This document shows, piece by piece, positions 28,617 to 37,581 of a DNA stretch of 64,000 bases (positions within the stretch are counted from its first letter, which is position 1; the number at the start of each line of letters is the position of its first letter). The DNA comes from Parvibaculaceae bacterium (lineage in GTDB: Bacteria; Pseudomonadota; Alphaproteobacteria; Parvibaculales; Parvibaculaceae). Made by a program: the position numbers and the translations under genes. Under the pieces are notes generated by a model. The model did no database searches. It was not told the DNA's origin and was given only the letters and a program-made list of their open reading frames with translations. Location of the stretch: the NCBI GenBank assembly GCA_019636015.1, contig JAHBYJ010000001.1:806001-870000 (forward strand), written 5' to 3'.

Positions 28617-29726
28617 TCAGACCTCCCTCGTTTCGAAGTCGATGCGCGGATCGACCCATGTATAAGTGAGGTCGGAGATGAGCGAGATCAGGAGACCGAG
28701 AAGCCCGAATATATAAAGCGTCGCAAAGACGACCGGATAGTCGCGATTGACGATCGACTCGAAGGACAGAAGTCCAAGCCCGTCCAGCGAGAAAATCTGT
28801 TCGATGAGAAGCGAGCCGGTGAAGAAGGCGCCGATAAAGGCCCCGGGGAATCCCGCAATGATGATAAGCATGGCGTTGCGGAAGACATGGCCGTAAAGCA
28901 CCTGATTTTCCGAAAGTCCCTTCGCCCGCGCCGTCATCACATACTGCTTGCGGATTTCGTCGAGAAACGAGTTCTTGGTGAGAAGGCTCGTCGTCGCGAA
29001 GGCGCCGATCACCATCGCCGTGATCGGCAGCACGAGATGCCACAGATAGTCGACGATCTTCCCCGCAAGGCTCAGGCTGTCCCAGTCGTCCGAGGTGAGG
29101 CCGCGCAGCGGGAAGATCGACCAGTAGGAGCCGCCCGCAAAGAGCACGATCAGGAACACCGCGAAGAGAAAGCCCGGCACCGCATAGCCGACGATGATGA
29201 CGCCGCTCGTCCATGTGTCGAAGGCGGAACCGTCTCGCACGGCCTTGCGGATGCCGAGAGGGATCGAGATGAGATAGGTGATGAGCGTTGTCCACAGTCC
29301 GAGCGAGATCGACACCGGCAATTTCTCGGCGATCAGGCTCAGCACGCTCACATCGCGGAAATAGCTTTCGCCGAAATCGAAGCGCGCATAGTCCCAGATC
29401 ATCTTCGCGAAGCGCTCGTGTGCCGGCCTGTCGAAGCCGAACTGCTTTTCGAGCGACTTGATGAATTCGGGATCGAGTCCCTGCGCGCCGCGATACTTGC
29501 TGTTCATGGCGGCATCCGCGCCGGACATTTGCGCTTGGGTCGAGAAGTCGCCGCCCGCCGACCCGCCGATCCGCGCCGTGGCCGAAACCTCCGTTCCCTG
29601 CAATTGCGCGATGATGCGCTCCACAGGCCCGCCCGGCGCAAACTGGATGAGCGCGAAGCTCACAAGCATGATGCCGAAAATCGTCGGGATCATCAGGGCA
29701 AGGCGTCTGAGAATATAGGCAGACAT
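28617..29726 (-). CDS. yejB: Peptide ABC transporter permease (YejB-type)
   Basis: A 369-aa OppB-type permease. I place the start at [20 protein letters not shown], eight bases after yejA; a longer open frame upstream runs into yejA. An N-terminal helix precedes the characteristic [15 protein letters not shown] segment. A periplasmic region follows, with [20 protein letters not shown] and an insert rich in Gly/Ser, and then five helices with the coupling loop [20 protein letters not shown]. Stop is one base from yejE. Confidence 0.93.
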   Translation of the reverse strand: MSAYILRRLALMIPTIFGIMLVSFALIQFAPGGPVERIIAQLQGTEVSATARIGGSAGGDFSTQAQMSGADAAMNSKYRGAQGLDPEFIKSLEKQFGFDRPAHERFAKMIWDYARFDFGESYFRDVSVLSLIAEKLPVSISLGLWTTLITYLISIPLGIRKAVRDGSAFDTWTSGVIIVGYAVPGFLFAVFLIVLFAGGSYWSIFPLRGLTSDDWDSLSLAGKIVDYLWHLVLPITAMVIGAFATTSLLTKNSFLDEIRKQYVMTARAKGLSENQVLYGHVFRNAMLIIIAGFPGAFIGAFFTGSLLIEQIFSLDGLGLLSFESIVNRDYPVVFATLYIFGLLGLLISLISDLTYTWVDPRIDFETREV

Positions 29727-29733
29727 GTCTGTG

Positions 29734-31605
29734 TCAGTCCTTCGCGCCGGAAAGGCCGGTCTTGGTCTCGTCGCTCCACCAGGTCTCGAGCACACCGCGC
29801 GTATATTTCGGCTTCGTCTCCGGCCAGGCGAACTTGTCCCAGAAGGCGATGTGATGAAGGTTCTTGTGCCACTGGGGAATCCAGTAATGGCTCGCGCGCA
29901 GCACGCGGTCGAGCGCCCGCGCCGCCACGATCTGCTCATCGCGCGTTTCCGCCGCGATCACCTTCTCCACCAGCGCATCCACCGCCGGATCGGCAATGCC
30001 GGAGAGGTTGCGGCCGCCCGGCACGGCGGCGAATTCGCTCGTCCAGTAGCTTCTTATCTCGATCCCCGGCGTCAGCCCCAGCGAATAGCGCTGGAGCATC
30101 ACGTCGAATTCGTAATTGTCGCGCCGCTGCTGATGCTGCGAGGAGTCGACGAGGCGCGTATTTGCCTCGATCCCGAGCAGCCGCAAATTCTTGACGAGCG
30201 GCGCCGTCAGCCGCTCCACCATCGGATCGTTATCGAGAAATTCGATTGTCAGCGGTTCGCCATTTGCGTTCCGGCGCTTGCCGCCCTGCACGGTCCATCC
30301 GGCTTCATCGAGCAGTTGCGCCGCGCGCCGCAGCAGACGCCGGTCCTGTCCCGAGCCATCGCTCACAGGCGGCGTTACCGCAGGCCCGAAAACCTCATCC
30401 GGCAGCGAAGTGCGGAAGGGTTCGAGCAGCTTGAGCTCCTCAGCGGAAGGCGCGCCCTCCGCCTTCATCGGCGAATTCTCGAAATAGCTCTCCGTCCGCT
30501 TGTAGATATCGTAGAAGATATTCTTGTTCGTCCATTCGAAATCGAAGGCGAGCGTCAGTGCCTCGCGCACGCGGCGGTCCTGAAATTTCGCCCGGCGCAT
30601 GTTGAGGAACCAGCCCTGCGCGCCGGAAGGTGTTTCATCCGGCAGCGTCATCAGCTTCACGCGCCCGTCCCGCACCGCGGGGAAGTTGTATTCCGTCGCC
30701 CAGACCTTGGAAGTAAACTCCTCGCGGAAGAGATAATTGCCCGCCTTGAAAGCCTCGAACTGCGCTGTGCGGTCGCGGAAATATTCGAAGCGCACCCGGT
30801 CGAAATTCCAGTGGCCCACATTCACGGGCAGGTCGCGGCCCCAGTAATCCTCGACGCGGGCATAGGCAATGTGGCGCCCGGCGCGAAAATCGCCGATCCG
30901 GTAAGGCCCGCTGCCAAGCGGCGGCTTGAGCGTGGAGGCGGAGAAGTCGTTCTCCGCGTAATAGGCTTTCGAGAAAACCGGCAGCACGCTGGCAATGAAA
31001 AGCGGCAGGTCGCGCGTCTGGTTGCCGGTGAAAGAAATCTCGAGCGTGTGCGGGTTGAGCGCTTTGGCGCTCTCCATCTCCCGCAGGTTCTGCGCAATGA
31101 GCGGGTGACCCTTCTCCTTCAGCAGCATGAAGGAGAAGGCGGCGTCTTCCGCCGTCAGCGCCGTACCGTCATGGAAGCGCGCCTCCCGCCGCAGATGGAA
31201 GATGAGTGTCTTCCCGTCCGCGGATGCCTCGACGCTTTCCGCCAGAAGCCCGTATAGCGCGTCGGGCTCGTCATAGGCGCGCGCCATCAGCGTATCGAAA
31301 ATCAGGTTGAGCCCCTGCGGCGCCGATCCGCGCAGCACATAGCCGTTCAGCGTGTCGAATGTGTAGAACGAGGCATTGAAGGCGGCTGTAGGCCCAATCT
31401 GCGAGAAGGTGCCGCCCTTTGGCGCCGCCGGGTTCACATAGTCGAAATGCGTGAAGTCCGGCGCATATTTCAGCTCGCCGAAAATCGACATGCCATGCCG
31501 CCGTTCGCCCGCATGTGCAATGCCGCCCGGCAGCAGCGCCACGGCAGCGGCGCCGCCTGCCAGCGCCAGAACGTCCCGCCTTGTGAGACGCGGCACGGCG
31601 CTCAT
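29734..31605 (-). CDS. yejA: Peptide ABC transporter substrate-binding protein (YejA-type), Tat signal
   Basis: A 623-aa periplasmic SBP of family 5. The N-terminus carries a twin-arginine motif ([20 protein letters not shown]) with cleavage near AHA-GERRHG. The mature protein begins with the YejA hallmark [20 protein letters not shown] and continues with the two-lobed OppA-like fold (for example [20 protein letters not shown]). It lies directly downstream of a paralogous SBP gene (4-base overlap) and upstream of yejB. Ligands are likely oligopeptides; microcin C is a known YejA substrate elsewhere. Confidence 0.93.
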   Translation of the reverse strand: MSAVPRLTRRDVLALAGGAAAVALLPGGIAHAGERRHGMSIFGELKYAPDFTHFDYVNPAAPKGGTFSQIGPTAAFNASFYTFDTLNGYVLRGSAPQGLNLIFDTLMARAYDEPDALYGLLAESVEASADGKTLIFHLRREARFHDGTALTAEDAAFSFMLLKEKGHPLIAQNLREMESAKALNPHTLEISFTGNQTRDLPLFIASVLPVFSKAYYAENDFSASTLKPPLGSGPYRIGDFRAGRHIAYARVEDYWGRDLPVNVGHWNFDRVRFEYFRDRTAQFEAFKAGNYLFREEFTSKVWATEYNFPAVRDGRVKLMTLPDETPSGAQGWFLNMRRAKFQDRRVREALTLAFDFEWTNKNIFYDIYKRTESYFENSPMKAEGAPSAEELKLLEPFRTSLPDEVFGPAVTPPVSDGSGQDRRLLRRAAQLLDEAGWTVQGGKRRNANGEPLTIEFLDNDPMVERLTAPLVKNLRLLGIEANTRLVDSSQHQQRRDNYEFDVMLQRYSLGLTPGIEIRSYWTSEFAAVPGGRNLSGIADPAVDALVEKVIAAETRDEQIVAARALDRVLRASHYWIPQWHKNLHHIAFWDKFAWPETKPKYTRGVLETWWSDETKTGLSGAKD

Positions 31606-33578
31606 TCGGCCTCATCCGATTGCGGCGCGGCTCCATCCATCCACCAGATGGTCGGGAAACCGATGGTATAGGCCGGCATGGTCTGGGGATGTTTCATCCG
31701 CGACCAATAGGCGGCGCGCGTGACGCCTGCATACCACTGCGGCACGACGTAGTGTCCGGCAAGCAGCACGCGGTCGAGCGCCTTCGTGGCGGCGACCAGT
31801 TCGGCCCGGCTCTCGGCAAAGATGATGCGGTCGATCAGCGCGTCGATCACCGGATCGCAGATGCCGATCACGTTGCGGCTCCCCGGCCGTTCGGCGGCGG
31901 CGCAGCTCCAGTAGTCGCGCTGCTCGTTGCCCGGCGAAACCGACTGTCCGAAGGTCTGCACGATGATGTCGAAGTCGCGATTGTCCTCGCGGTTCTTGTA
32001 TTGCGCCGTATCCACGGTGCGGATGCTGGAACGGATGCCCAGCCGGTCGAGGGTTTGGCGATAGGGGGCGATCACGCGCTCGAAGGTCGGCTCGTCGAGA
32101 AGGAATTCGATGGTGAATTGCTCGCCCTTGTCATCGACAAGCTTGCCGTCCTGCACCGTCCAGCCCGCTTCCTGCAGAAGCTGCGTCGCGCGGCGCAGAT
32201 TGGCGCGGTTGTTGCCGCTGCCATCCGTCACCGGGTTCTTGTATTCCTCGGTGAAGATTTCCGGCGGCAGCTTGTCGCGGAACTGCTCGAGCAGTTGCAG
32301 TTCCCGTCCTTCCGGCAATCCCGTCGCCGCAAGCTCTGAATTGGAGAAGTAGCTGTAGCTGCGCTTGTACTGGTCGTAGAAGAGATTCCTGTTCATCCAT
32401 TCGAAGTCGAAGGCCCAGTTCAGCGCCTCGCGCACGCGCGGGTCCTTGAACTTGTCGCGCCTTATGTTGATCGCGAAAGCCTGCATGCCCTGCGGGTTGA
32501 GCGAGGGAATTTCTTCCTTCTTCAGCTCGCCCCGGCGCACGGCGGCGATGTCGTATTCCGTGGCCCAGTTGCGCGCGCTGTTCTCGATGCGGAAGTCGAG
32601 CCGGTTTCCCTTCAGCGCCTCGAGCGCCACCGTACCATCGCGGTAATATTCGAAGCGGATGCGGTCGAAATTGTTCTGCCCGATCGCCACGGGAAGGTCT
32701 TTCGCCCAGTAATCGTCGACGCGCTCATACGTAACGGAGCGTCCCGTCGCCACTGCAGCCACCCGATAGGCGCCGCTGCCGAGCGGCGGTTCGAGCGTCG
32801 TCTCGGCGAAGTTGCGGTCGCGTCCACGCGCATCCTTGCCTTCCCAGTAGTGCTTGGGCAGGATCGGCATCTGGCCGACGATCTGCGGCAGTTCGCGATT
32901 GCCCTTCTCGTCGAAGCGGAAGGTTACTTCGCGCTCGCCCGTCTGCTCCACCGCGGTCACATTCGCATAATAGGCGCCATAGAACGGATCGTGCGACTTG
33001 AGCATGTCGAGCGTCCAGATGACGTCTTCCGGCTTCACCCGTTCTCCGTCATGGAAGCGCGCGCCCTCGCGCAGCACATAGGTCACGGAGGAATAGTCTT
33101 CCGGATGCCGCACGCTCTCGGCGAGCAGCCCGTATTCGCTTGTGGGTTCATCGAAGCTGCGCGTCATCAGCGTATCGTAGATGAGGCCGATCCCCGCTGC
33201 CGTCTGTCCCTTGACGATGAAGGCATTGAGATTGTCGAAGCTGCCCACCGCACCGATGCGCACCATGCCGCCTTTGGGTGCTTGCGGGTTCACATAGTCG
33301 AAATGCGGAAAGTCGGGCGGATATTTGAGTTCGCCGAAAAGCGAAGAGCCGTGGCGCGGCATTTCCGGATCGAAAGGCTGCTGCTCGGCCTCGGAAGCGA
33401 CGATCTCGGTGGGCCGGTCGCTGGCGCCGGCTTCCGTCCGTGCCGACATGGCATCGCCGGTCGCGGGCGCTTGCGCCGGTTCTCCGGAAGGGCCTGAGGT
33501 GAAATAGAAGATTGCCGCCACCGCAAGGATGGCAAGTGCCGCTGCGCCGAGCACCGGCCTGGTCATCGAACCACGCAC
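31602..33578 (-). CDS. Second peptide-type substrate-binding protein, N-terminally anchored
   Basis: A 658-aa family 5 SBP paralogous to the neighbouring YejA; both share the SxFGELKYxPDFxHFDYVNP opening. The GTG at 33578 is preferred because GAGGGAG lies just upstream; an ATG four codons later is possible. The N-terminus (VLGAAALAILAVAAIFYFTS) is a single hydrophobic helix without a clear cleavage site, followed by a Pro/Ala-rich spacer to about residue 75, suggesting a membrane-tethered binding protein. First gene of the five-gene yej-type operon. Confidence 0.88.
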   Translation of the reverse strand: MRGSMTRPVLGAAALAILAVAAIFYFTSGPSGEPAQAPATGDAMSARTEAGASDRPTEIVASEAEQQPFDPEMPRHGSSLFGELKYPPDFPHFDYVNPQAPKGGMVRIGAVGSFDNLNAFIVKGQTAAGIGLIYDTLMTRSFDEPTSEYGLLAESVRHPEDYSSVTYVLREGARFHDGERVKPEDVIWTLDMLKSHDPFYGAYYANVTAVEQTGEREVTFRFDEKGNRELPQIVGQMPILPKHYWEGKDARGRDRNFAETTLEPPLGSGAYRVAAVATGRSVTYERVDDYWAKDLPVAIGQNNFDRIRFEYYRDGTVALEALKGNRLDFRIENSARNWATEYDIAAVRRGELKKEEIPSLNPQGMQAFAINIRRDKFKDPRVREALNWAFDFEWMNRNLFYDQYKRSYSYFSNSELAATGLPEGRELQLLEQFRDKLPPEIFTEEYKNPVTDGSGNNRANLRRATQLLQEAGWTVQDGKLVDDKGEQFTIEFLLDEPTFERVIAPYRQTLDRLGIRSSIRTVDTAQYKNREDNRDFDIIVQTFGQSVSPGNEQRDYWSCAAAERPGSRNVIGICDPVIDALIDRIIFAESRAELVAATKALDRVLLAGHYVVPQWYAGVTRAAYWSRMKHPQTMPAYTIGFPTIWWMDGAAPQSDEAE

Positions 33579-33705
33579 ACTCTCTCTCCCTCTTGTCCGG
33601 CGGGCGGTGCCGGACATGTCGGGCCGCCGTGCCGCGCCCCCACTCCTCATAGTGACCCGTTTTAGCCCGTTATGCGCATTAAAACAAAGTCATCCGGGCT
33701 CTAAA

Positions 33706-33737
33706 CGAAAAACGCGCCCGGATTGCTCCGGGCGCGT
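33706..33737 (-). terminator. Intrinsic terminator after the cytochrome c gene
   Basis: Stem ACGCGCCCGGA (33712-33722) pairs with TCCGGGCGCGT (33727-33737), loop TTGC. On the minus strand it is followed by a run of five U. It lies 25 bases past the cytochrome stop. Confidence 0.85.
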
Positions 33738-33761
33738 CGGTATCGAATATCGGGCAGAGAC

Positions 33762-34385
33762 TTACTCGGCCTCGGCCGCGCCGTTTTCTTCCGCCGGTGC
33801 TTCCTCGCCGCCATTCGCGGGGGTGGCATCCTCGGGGGCCGCTTCCGGCGCTTCCGGCAGCGGCTGGTTGGAGCCGAGCGTATTGAGATAAGCGATGAGG
33901 TCGGCGCGCTCCTGCGGGTTGCGGATACCGGCAAAGCTCATGATCGTGCCGGGGAGATAGCCGCGCGGATTCTCGATGAAGTGGTCGAGTTCCTCGAAGT
34001 TCCAGGGCTCGCTGCTCTTGGCCTGCATGGCCGCCGAATAGGCGAAACCGGCCATATGGGCATGCGCCGCGCCGACAATGCCATAAAGGTTCGGGCCGAT
34101 GCGCGCCGGGCCGCCTTCCTCGAAGGTGTGGCAGGCGGTGCATTTGCGCGAGGCGCGCTCGCCGCGGCCCACATCGGCCTGGGCGAGAAGCGTCGCGAAG
34201 GGCACGGCCTGAGCCGGTTCGCTGGCGCCGCCCTCGGCGCCCGCTTCGGCTTCCGCCACGGCATAGGCCTGCGGGTTCGGCTCGTCCACATGGTAGAACA
34301 TGCCGGCAAGGATGCCGACGGCCATGACGAAGAGGATGGACCCGAGCACTGCTCCGGCGATCTTGTTGAATTCGAATGAGTCCAT
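33762..34385 (-). CDS. Membrane-anchored class I cytochrome c (CycM/c552-type)
   Basis: A 207-aa protein with an uncleaved N-terminal helix (about residues 8-30, GAVLGSILFVMAVGILAGMF), an Ala/Glu linker and a cytochrome c domain. The haem site is CTACH (82-86), with axial Met 149 in GTIMSFAGI. The domain otherwise matches cytochrome c552/CycM proteins that carry electrons from the bc1 complex to terminal oxidase. The last 35 or so residues are an unusual acidic Ala/Pro/Glu tail. Monocistronic, ending at a strong terminator. Confidence 0.93.
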   Translation of the reverse strand: MDSFEFNKIAGAVLGSILFVMAVGILAGMFYHVDEPNPQAYAVAEAEAGAEGGASEPAQAVPFATLLAQADVGRGERASRKCTACHTFEEGGPARIGPNLYGIVGAAHAHMAGFAYSAAMQAKSSEPWNFEELDHFIENPRGYLPGTIMSFAGIRNPQERADLIAYLNTLGSNQPLPEAPEAAPEDATPANGGEEAPAEENGAAEAE

Positions 34386-34695
34386 TGGCTCCTGCTCCGG
34401 CCTTTCAAGAATTGGTCGGCGGGATTTGCCCCTGTGCGATGGGATCGCACGCGAAAGCAGCGTTTCGCCCTTTTTCTCAAGGCCCCCGCGGATTTGGCGC
34501 GGAGATTAGCCGCTTCCGCCGCATCGCCGCAAGCCGTATAAGAGCGCCAAATCCGCGTGATTCAAGGAAATTGTCTCCGCGCCGCCGCGTAACTTGTCCG
34601 CCATTCGGGCCGTGCGGCGAACCGGCCTTTGGAATTGCGGCGATCCGCCGCACCATGGCCGCCGGGGGCATGGGACCGCTTGAAGGGGAGCGATC
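34386..34695. other. Intergenic gap between divergent cytochrome c and kdsB genes
   Basis: 310 bases without a gene that I can support. It must hold both promoters. TATAAG at 34537-34542 is the only -10-like element I noticed and has no good -35 partner. The GAAGGGGAG at 34682-34690 is the kdsB ribosome-binding site. Confidence 0.6.
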
Positions 34696-35472
34696 ATGGG
34701 CAACGAAGCGCCGAAGCAGGGCAGGGATCTCGCCGGCCATCCGATCGTGGTGATTCCCGCCCGCATGGCCTCCACCCGCCTGCCGGGCAAACCCCTTGCC
34801 GACATCTGCGGCGCGCCGATGATCGTCCAGGTCTGGCGCCGCGCCATGGAGGCCGATATCGGCCGCGTCGTCGTTGCCGCTGCGGAAGCCGAAATCGCCG
34901 AAGCGGTCCGCGCGGCGGGCGGCGAGGCCGTGCTGACCGACCCGGACCTTCCCTCGGGCTCGGACCGCGTCTGGCAGGCCGTCTGCAATGTCGACCCCGA
35001 AGGCCGCCATTTCATCATCGTCAATGTCCAGGGTGACCTGCCGACGCTCGATCCCGCTTTGATCCGCACCGCCTATGAGGCGCTCATCCGTCCAGGCGCG
35101 GACATCTCGACGCTCGCTGCAGAAATCTCGGTGGAGGAAGAGCGCACCAACGAGAATGTGGTGAAGGCCGTCGCCGCCTTCGAAGGTACGCGTCTTGCCC
35201 GCGCGCTTTATTTCACGCGCGCCACAGCGCCCTGGGGCCCGGGCCCGCTCTATCATCACATCGGGCTCTACGCCTATCGCCGCGAGGCACTGGCGCGTTT
35301 CGTTTCGCTGCCGCCATCGCCGCTCGAACGGCGCGAGAAACTCGAACAGCTGCGCGCACTCGAGGCCGGCATGGCGATCGAGGTGGCGCTCGTTGACACT
35401 GTTCCCCTCGGTGTCGATACTCCCGCCGACCTCGAAAAGGCCCGCGCGGCGCTTTCCCGGAGACCGGTCTGA
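34696..35472 (+). CDS. kdsB: 3-deoxy-manno-octulosonate cytidylyltransferase
   Basis: A 258-aa cytoplasmic enzyme that activates Kdo as CMP-Kdo for lipopolysaccharide inner-core synthesis. The nucleotidyltransferase opening [17 protein letters not shown] (about residues 17-33), the metal-binding [12 protein letters not shown], and the [19 protein letters not shown] region are all present at normal spacing. It has a GAAGGGGAG ribosome-binding site. Its TGA overlaps the ATG of pheA by one base, so the two unrelated pathways share a transcript. Confidence 0.95.
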   Translation: MGNEAPKQGRDLAGHPIVVIPARMASTRLPGKPLADICGAPMIVQVWRRAMEADIGRVVVAAAEAEIAEAVRAAGGEAVLTDPDLPSGSDRVWQAVCNVDPEGRHFIIVNVQGDLPTLDPALIRTAYEALIRPGADISTLAAEISVEEERTNENVVKAVAAFEGTRLARALYFTRATAPWGPGPLYHHIGLYAYRREALARFVSLPPSPLERREKLEQLRALEAGMAIEVALVDTVPLGVDTPADLEKARAALSRRPV

Positions 35473-36341
35473 TGACGGATGCCGCAATGCCGGAAAACAC
35501 GATTGCCTTTCAGGGCGAGCCCGGCGCGAATTCGCATATCGCGGCCCATGAAGCCTGCCCGGACATGGTCAGCCTTCCCTGCGATACCTTCGAGGATGTC
35601 TTTGCCGCGGTGAATGAAGGCCGTGCGCGGCTTGGAATGATCGCGGTCGAAAACTCGCTCGCCGGCCGCGTCGCCGACGTGCATCACCTCATTCCCGGTG
35701 CAGGCCTCTATATCGTCGGTGAGCATTTCCTGCGCGTGCATCACCAGCTTCTGGGGCTGAAAGGCGCAAAACTCGAAGAGCTGAAAACCGTCCACAGCCA
35801 TGTCCATGCGCTTGGTCAGTGCCGCCGCGTGATCCGGGAGCTCGGGCTGAAGGCGGTGGTCGCGGCCGACACGGCGGGCGCCGCCCGCCAGATCGCCGAA
35901 GCGGGCGACCCCACGCGCGCCGCGCTAGCCTCCTCGCTTGCGGCGGAGATTTATGGGCTCGACGTGCTGCGTGCCAATGTCGAGGATGCCGAGCACAACA
36001 CGACGCGCTTCCTCATCATGGCGAAGGAGCCGAACGACGCCGAGCCGGAAGACGAGCCCGTCATCACGAGCTTCATCTTCCGTGTACGGAACGTGCCCGC
36101 CGCTCTCTACAAGGCGCTGGGCGGCTTCGCCACCAATGGCGTCAACATGACGAAGCTCGAAAGCTACCAGCTTGAGGGCACCTTCAACGCCAGCCAGTTC
36201 TACGCCGACATCGAAGGCCACCCGGCCTCCCGCCATGTCCGCCTCGCGCTGGAGGAGCTCGAGTTCTTCACGAGCGAGCTTCGCATCCTCGGCGTCTACA
36301 AGGCCCACCCCTACCGCGCGGCGATCGCCCCGGGCGAGTGA
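35472..36341 (+). CDS. pheA: Prephenate dehydratase
   Basis: A 289-aa stand-alone prephenate dehydratase converting prephenate to phenylpyruvate in phenylalanine synthesis. The catalytic domain (about residues 8-185) begins IAFQGEPGANSHIAA and ends in the key motif NTTRFLIM (Thr-Arg-Phe). A regulatory ACT domain follows (about 198-275, SFIFRVRNVPAALYKALGGF and the ESYQLEG effector loop), implying feedback by phenylalanine. No chorismate mutase domain is fused. Translationally coupled to kdsB; the stop abuts the convergent nudC stop. Confidence 0.95.
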   Translation: MTDAAMPENTIAFQGEPGANSHIAAHEACPDMVSLPCDTFEDVFAAVNEGRARLGMIAVENSLAGRVADVHHLIPGAGLYIVGEHFLRVHHQLLGLKGAKLEELKTVHSHVHALGQCRRVIRELGLKAVVAADTAGAARQIAEAGDPTRAALASSLAAEIYGLDVLRANVEDAEHNTTRFLIMAKEPNDAEPEDEPVITSFIFRVRNVPAALYKALGGFATNGVNMTKLESYQLEGTFNASQFYADIEGHPASRHVRLALEELEFFTSELRILGVYKAHPYRAAIAPGE

Positions 36342-37304
36342 CTAGACCTGTCCCTCGGCGAAAGCCTTGATGAGCTGATGCGCGATCGCGAATGCGGGCG
36401 GCAGCCAGATCGTGCCGTCGCCTTCCCCTGCGAGAATCTTCCACGCTTCTTCCCGCGTGATCCAGCGTCCGCCGGAAAGCTCGACGCCGTCCACCTTGAA
36501 CTCTTCCGAATCCGCCACCGCATGGCAGCCGATCATCAGCGAGGAGGGGTAAGGCCAGGGCTGCGTCGAATGATAGGTGACGGTGGAAACCGAAATCCCC
36601 GCCTCCTCCTCCATCTCGCGCGCCACCGCTTCCTCGATCGATTCGCCGGGTTCCACGAAACCCGCCAGCGCGGAATGCATGCCCTTCGGCCAGATTTCCT
36701 GCCGCCCCACAAAGCACTTCTCGCCATGCGTCGCGAGCATGATGACGACGGGGTCGGTGCGCGGGAAATGCTCCGCCTTGCAGGACGGGCAGACGCGCTT
36801 GTAGCCCGCTTCCGCCATCTCGCTCTTCGCACCGCAAACCGAGCAGAAGCCGTGGCGGCTGTGCCAGTCGATCATCGACTTCGCCTGCGCCATGATCGCA
36901 AGTTCTGTCGGCGTGATTTCGCCCGCCATCGCGAGCCCGCGCAGATCCTCGAACGCGCCCTGTCCCTTGAGGGCAGGGTGGTTCTCGACATCCGCAGTGC
37001 CGCTCACATCCGCTGCGAACAGTGCCTTGCCACGCTTGTTGATGCCGAGAAAGACGGTAATGCCGTCGCCCGCGAGTTCCGGCAGCAGCGAGGCCGGCGT
37101 CCAGCCGATATCCTTGCCCTGGGAAGGTGCCGCTTCCGGCAGCACGAAGGGCTCCCAGTCGCGCCGCTTCTGGCGGCGGAACGGGACGAAGAGGCTCGCC
37201 GGGTTCTTCAGCTGCTCTTCGAGCCAGGCCTTGTCGGCGCGGCGATAGCTCGCGCGGTCGAGAGGATTATTGGCGAAAATATTGGGATTTGCGGGCAGGG
37301 CCAT
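36342..37304 (-). CDS. nudC: NAD+/NADH diphosphatase (Nudix)
   Basis: A 320-aa Nudix hydrolase with the NudC layout: an N-terminal domain, a zinc ribbon with CSVCGAKSEMAEAGYKRVCP (four Cys, two in each CxxC), and the Nudix box GFVEPGESIEEAVAREMEEE followed by AGI. Downstream of the box the SQPWPFPxS-type signature of NudC appears as STQPWPYPSSLMIG. It hydrolyses NAD(H) and may remove NAD caps from RNA, which is known for the E. coli enzyme. Divergent from the SRP RNA gene. Confidence 0.95.
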   Translation of the reverse strand: MALPANPNIFANNPLDRASYRRADKAWLEEQLKNPASLFVPFRRQKRRDWEPFVLPEAAPSQGKDIGWTPASLLPELAGDGITVFLGINKRGKALFAADVSGTADVENHPALKGQGAFEDLRGLAMAGEITPTELAIMAQAKSMIDWHSRHGFCSVCGAKSEMAEAGYKRVCPSCKAEHFPRTDPVVIMLATHGEKCFVGRQEIWPKGMHSALAGFVEPGESIEEAVAREMEEEAGISVSTVTYHSTQPWPYPSSLMIGCHAVADSEEFKVDGVELSGGRWITREEAWKILAGEGDGTIWLPPAFAIAHQLIKAFAEGQV

Positions 37305-37406
37305 GGACGTTTCCGGTTATGTCGTTGAATGGCGAGGTGGCGCAGACTGGCACAGGGCGCAAATCCGCTCAATCTCCCCGGTAAATGCCGATTCGGCCTG
37401 CAAGCC

Positions 37407-37437
37407 TTGCATCCGCGGCCCTTTCCCCTGATATAGT
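37407..37437 (+). promoter_or_regulatory. Predicted promoter of the SRP RNA
   Basis: TATAGT at 37432-37437 ends seven bases before the RNA 5' end, the ideal distance. The -35 is weak (TTGCAT, 37407-37412, spacing 19). Confidence 0.5.
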
Positions 37438-37443
37438 CCCCTC

Positions 37444-37537
37444 GGGAGGCTGGCGCGGACGAGTCCCTCGCCAACCCGGTCAGATCCGGAAGGAAGCAGC
37501 CGTAACGAGTTTCGCTCGGGTCGCTGTCCAGTCTCCC
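37444..37537 (+). ncRNA. ffs: Signal recognition particle RNA, small bacterial type (4.5S)
   Basis: A 94-base hairpin RNA. The termini GGGAGGCTGG and CCAGTCTCCC pair, and the universally conserved Ffh-binding domain GGTCAGATCCGGAAGGAAGC with the GGAA tetraloop sits in the middle. The RNA joins Ffh to target membrane proteins. It lies just before dnaX, its common place in alphaproteobacteria. Confidence 0.95.
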
Positions 37538-37581
37538 ACCTGTTTCCAGCCATTTGCCTCGAGAAGGAGCCCGCGATTTCC

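Noticed and set aside
29727..29939. Longer yejB start at 29939
   Set aside because: The extra 71 residues lie within the yejA coding region and have no membrane-permease similarity; the standard MSAYILRRL start fits.
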